Origin: Paludibacteraceae bacterium
GTDB taxonomy: Bacteria; Bacteroidota; Bacteroidia; Bacteroidales; Paludibacteraceae
Length of the DNA stretch: 5,603 nucleotides
Assembly: GCA_023227695.1 (NCBI GenBank)
Contig: JALNVE010000215.1
Location: forward strand, 1-5,603
Direction of reading: 5' to 3'
Part shown: piece by piece, positions 4,934-5,603 of the stretch
How positions within the stretch are numbered: the stretch's first letter is position 1
How the letters are laid out: every line of letters starts with the position of its first letter
Notes under the pieces: model-generated
What the model was told of the DNA's origin: nothing
Databases searched by the model: none
Seen by the model: the letters and a program-made list of their open reading frames with translations, nothing else
Made by a program: the position numbers and the translations under genes

Positions 4934-5464
4934 TTATTCCTCGTCTTCCTTGTATTTTGCAGCCAAATGAGCCAAAAAGATGCTTATTTGTTTAATGGCT
5001 TGTTCTGTGTCCTTGCTGATTTCCCTTTTTTGCAATCGTAGAATCAAAATGCCGTAAAGAGCGCCCAGGGCTAATTCCACATCGTTGGTCTCCTGACCTG
5101 CTTTTGATTTGTTTCTGAAATCGATGAGGTAGGGGAGCGTCTTGAAAAACATGGCGTTGTATTGAATCTCCTTAGGATCTTGCAAAAGTTCCATGTGAAG
5201 CTCGTTCATGTCGTCTGTGATGTTTTTGATGATCTTCAGATGACCTTTCTCCTCGATTTTCTCGTTCTTCATCATGGCGATGAGATTGTCATACCAATCC
5301 GTCATGTCTTTCTTAAACTCTTCTGGTTGGTTGAACTTCTCGATGATGTTGGTTTTGATGGTCTCCAAGTTGAATTGGTAGCCTCTTATAATGTCTTCAA
5401 TCTGCCACATGTATAGCACATATTCGGCAATGTTTTCTTGTTTCTTTTGTCTAGCGATGAGCAT
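4934..5464 (-). CDS. DUF4924-type conserved Bacteroidales protein
   Basis: This encodes 176 residues, cytoplasmic and all-helical. I recognise the family from the N-terminal pattern MLIARQKKQENIAEYVLYMW followed by QIED (21-24), the central KKDMTDWYDNLIAMM (51-65), the GHLKIIKNI segment (74-82), NAMFFKTLPYLIDFRNKS (103-120), and the C-terminal ALYGILILRLQKREIS (135-150) with IKQISIFLAHLAAKY (157-171). Length agrees with the family's usual size of about 170-180 residues. No function is established to my knowledge and no catalytic motif is visible. The ATG at 5464 is chosen over an upstream TTG at 5485, because that extension overlaps the promoter's -7 box. The gene converges on the AlkD-like gene across 253 bp and appears to be transcribed alone. 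Confidence 0.87.
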   Translation of the reverse strand: MLIARQKKQENIAEYVLYMWQIEDIIRGYQFNLETIKTNIIEKFNQPEEFKKDMTDWYDNLIAMMKNEKIEEKGHLKIIKNITDDMNELHMELLQDPKEIQYNAMFFKTLPYLIDFRNKSKAGQETNDVELALGALYGILILRLQKREISKDTEQAIKQISIFLAHLAAKYKEDEE

Positions 5465-5482
5465 ATCTTCTTTCTTTTTTTG

Positions 5483-5490
5483 CAAAGATA
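5483..5490 (-). promoter_or_regulatory. -7 promoter box of the DUF4924-type gene
   Basis: The minus strand reads TATCTTTG, a perfect match to TAnnTTTG, 18 nt before the ATG at 5464. This implies a very short A/G-rich leader. A weak -33 candidate (TTTC at 5511-5508) lies at 17 nt spacing and is embedded in a GC palindrome. Confidence 0.65.
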
Positions 5491-5507
5491 CTAAATCAGA
5501 GAGAAAA

Positions 5508-5523
5508 GAAACCCCGGGGATTC
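5508..5523. promoter_or_regulatory. GC-core palindrome, possible operator
   Basis: GAAACCCCGGGGATTC is an inverted repeat of 14 of 16 bases centred on CCCC/GGGG with no loop. It covers the -33 region of the DUF4924-type promoter, where a repressor or activator dimer could bind. The lack of a loop argues against an RNA hairpin. Function is inferred from position only. Confidence 0.35.
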
Positions 5524-5550
5524 AAATTGATAATGCAACTTGAGGAGGAA

Positions 5551-5574
5551 AAAAATGGGTCAGGTAGAAAAAAT
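5551..5574 (+). repeat. Module A of the interspersed repeat, partial copy 3
   Basis: AAAAATGGGTCAGGTAGAAA, continuing to T5574, repeats 3489-3511 with one substitution and one inserted T. It stands near the right edge. The following bases to 5603 do not continue into module B, so this is either a fragment or a copy with a different interior. Confidence 0.4.
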
Positions 5575-5603
5575 ATTTTTCAGAGCAGAAAGAGAAGAGA
5601 AAA

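Noticed and set aside
5162..5416. Plus-strand frame inside the DUF4924-type gene
   Set aside because: Antisense shadow of helical coding DNA.
5465..5485. TTG-initiated extension of the DUF4924-type gene
   Set aside because: It overlaps the perfect -7 promoter box at 5483-5490, so it would lie upstream of the transcript.

Overview
The window looks like chromosomal DNA of a member of the Bacteroidales (Bacteroides, Parabacteroides or Prevotella type). The evidence is AT-rich intergenic DNA, A-rich leaders without Shine-Dalgarno sequences, promoter boxes of the Bacteroidetes TAnnTTTG type (best cases 3842-3849 on + and 5483-5490 on -), and gene families typical of that order: a DUF4924-type protein, an AmpG-like transporter with a large periplasmic insert, and a short AlkD-like HEAT-repeat protein. 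The genus cannot be fixed from the sequence alone.

Layout from left to right. Positions 1-100 look like the end of an insertion sequence whose transposase starts at 58 and runs off the left edge. A minus-strand terminator (103-140) lies directly beside the apparent element end and closes a small acidic gene of unknown function (171-506, -). Next is an AmpG/PAT-type major-facilitator transporter (629-2476, -). Divergent from it is a secreted NlpC/P60-fold protein (2719-3402, +) with a Lys/Ala-rich helical tail and its own terminator. A 466-bp stretch without protein genes follows. It holds one copy of a diverged interspersed repeat and the promoter of tRNA-His(GTG) (3869-3943, +). The tRNA ends in a strong terminator, and 17 nt beyond its U-tract an AlkD-like gene begins (4006-4680, +). 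A second repeat copy fills the convergent gap before a DUF4924-type gene (4934-5464, -), whose promoter region carries a GC palindrome. A short piece of the same repeat family may begin at the right edge.

How the genes may work together. The divergent transporter and NlpC/P60-like protein both have links to peptidoglycan: AmpG relatives import muropeptides, and NlpC/P60 domains cleave or bind stem peptides. A shared role in wall turnover is an inference from neighbourhood and family only. The remaining genes look like ordinary housekeeping or conserved hypotheticals.

Most notable observations: the NlpC/P60-like domain has lost all three expected catalytic residues (Cys to Glu60, His to Thr113, third polar residue to Ile130). 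The AlkD-like protein also appears to lack the aromatic and acidic residues of characterised AlkD. A repeat pair at 3511-3560 and 4701-4750 (38 of 50 identical, no gaps) brackets the tRNA and AlkD-like block. I see no CRISPR array, defence system or complete mobile element, and nothing that I would call a new multi-gene system.
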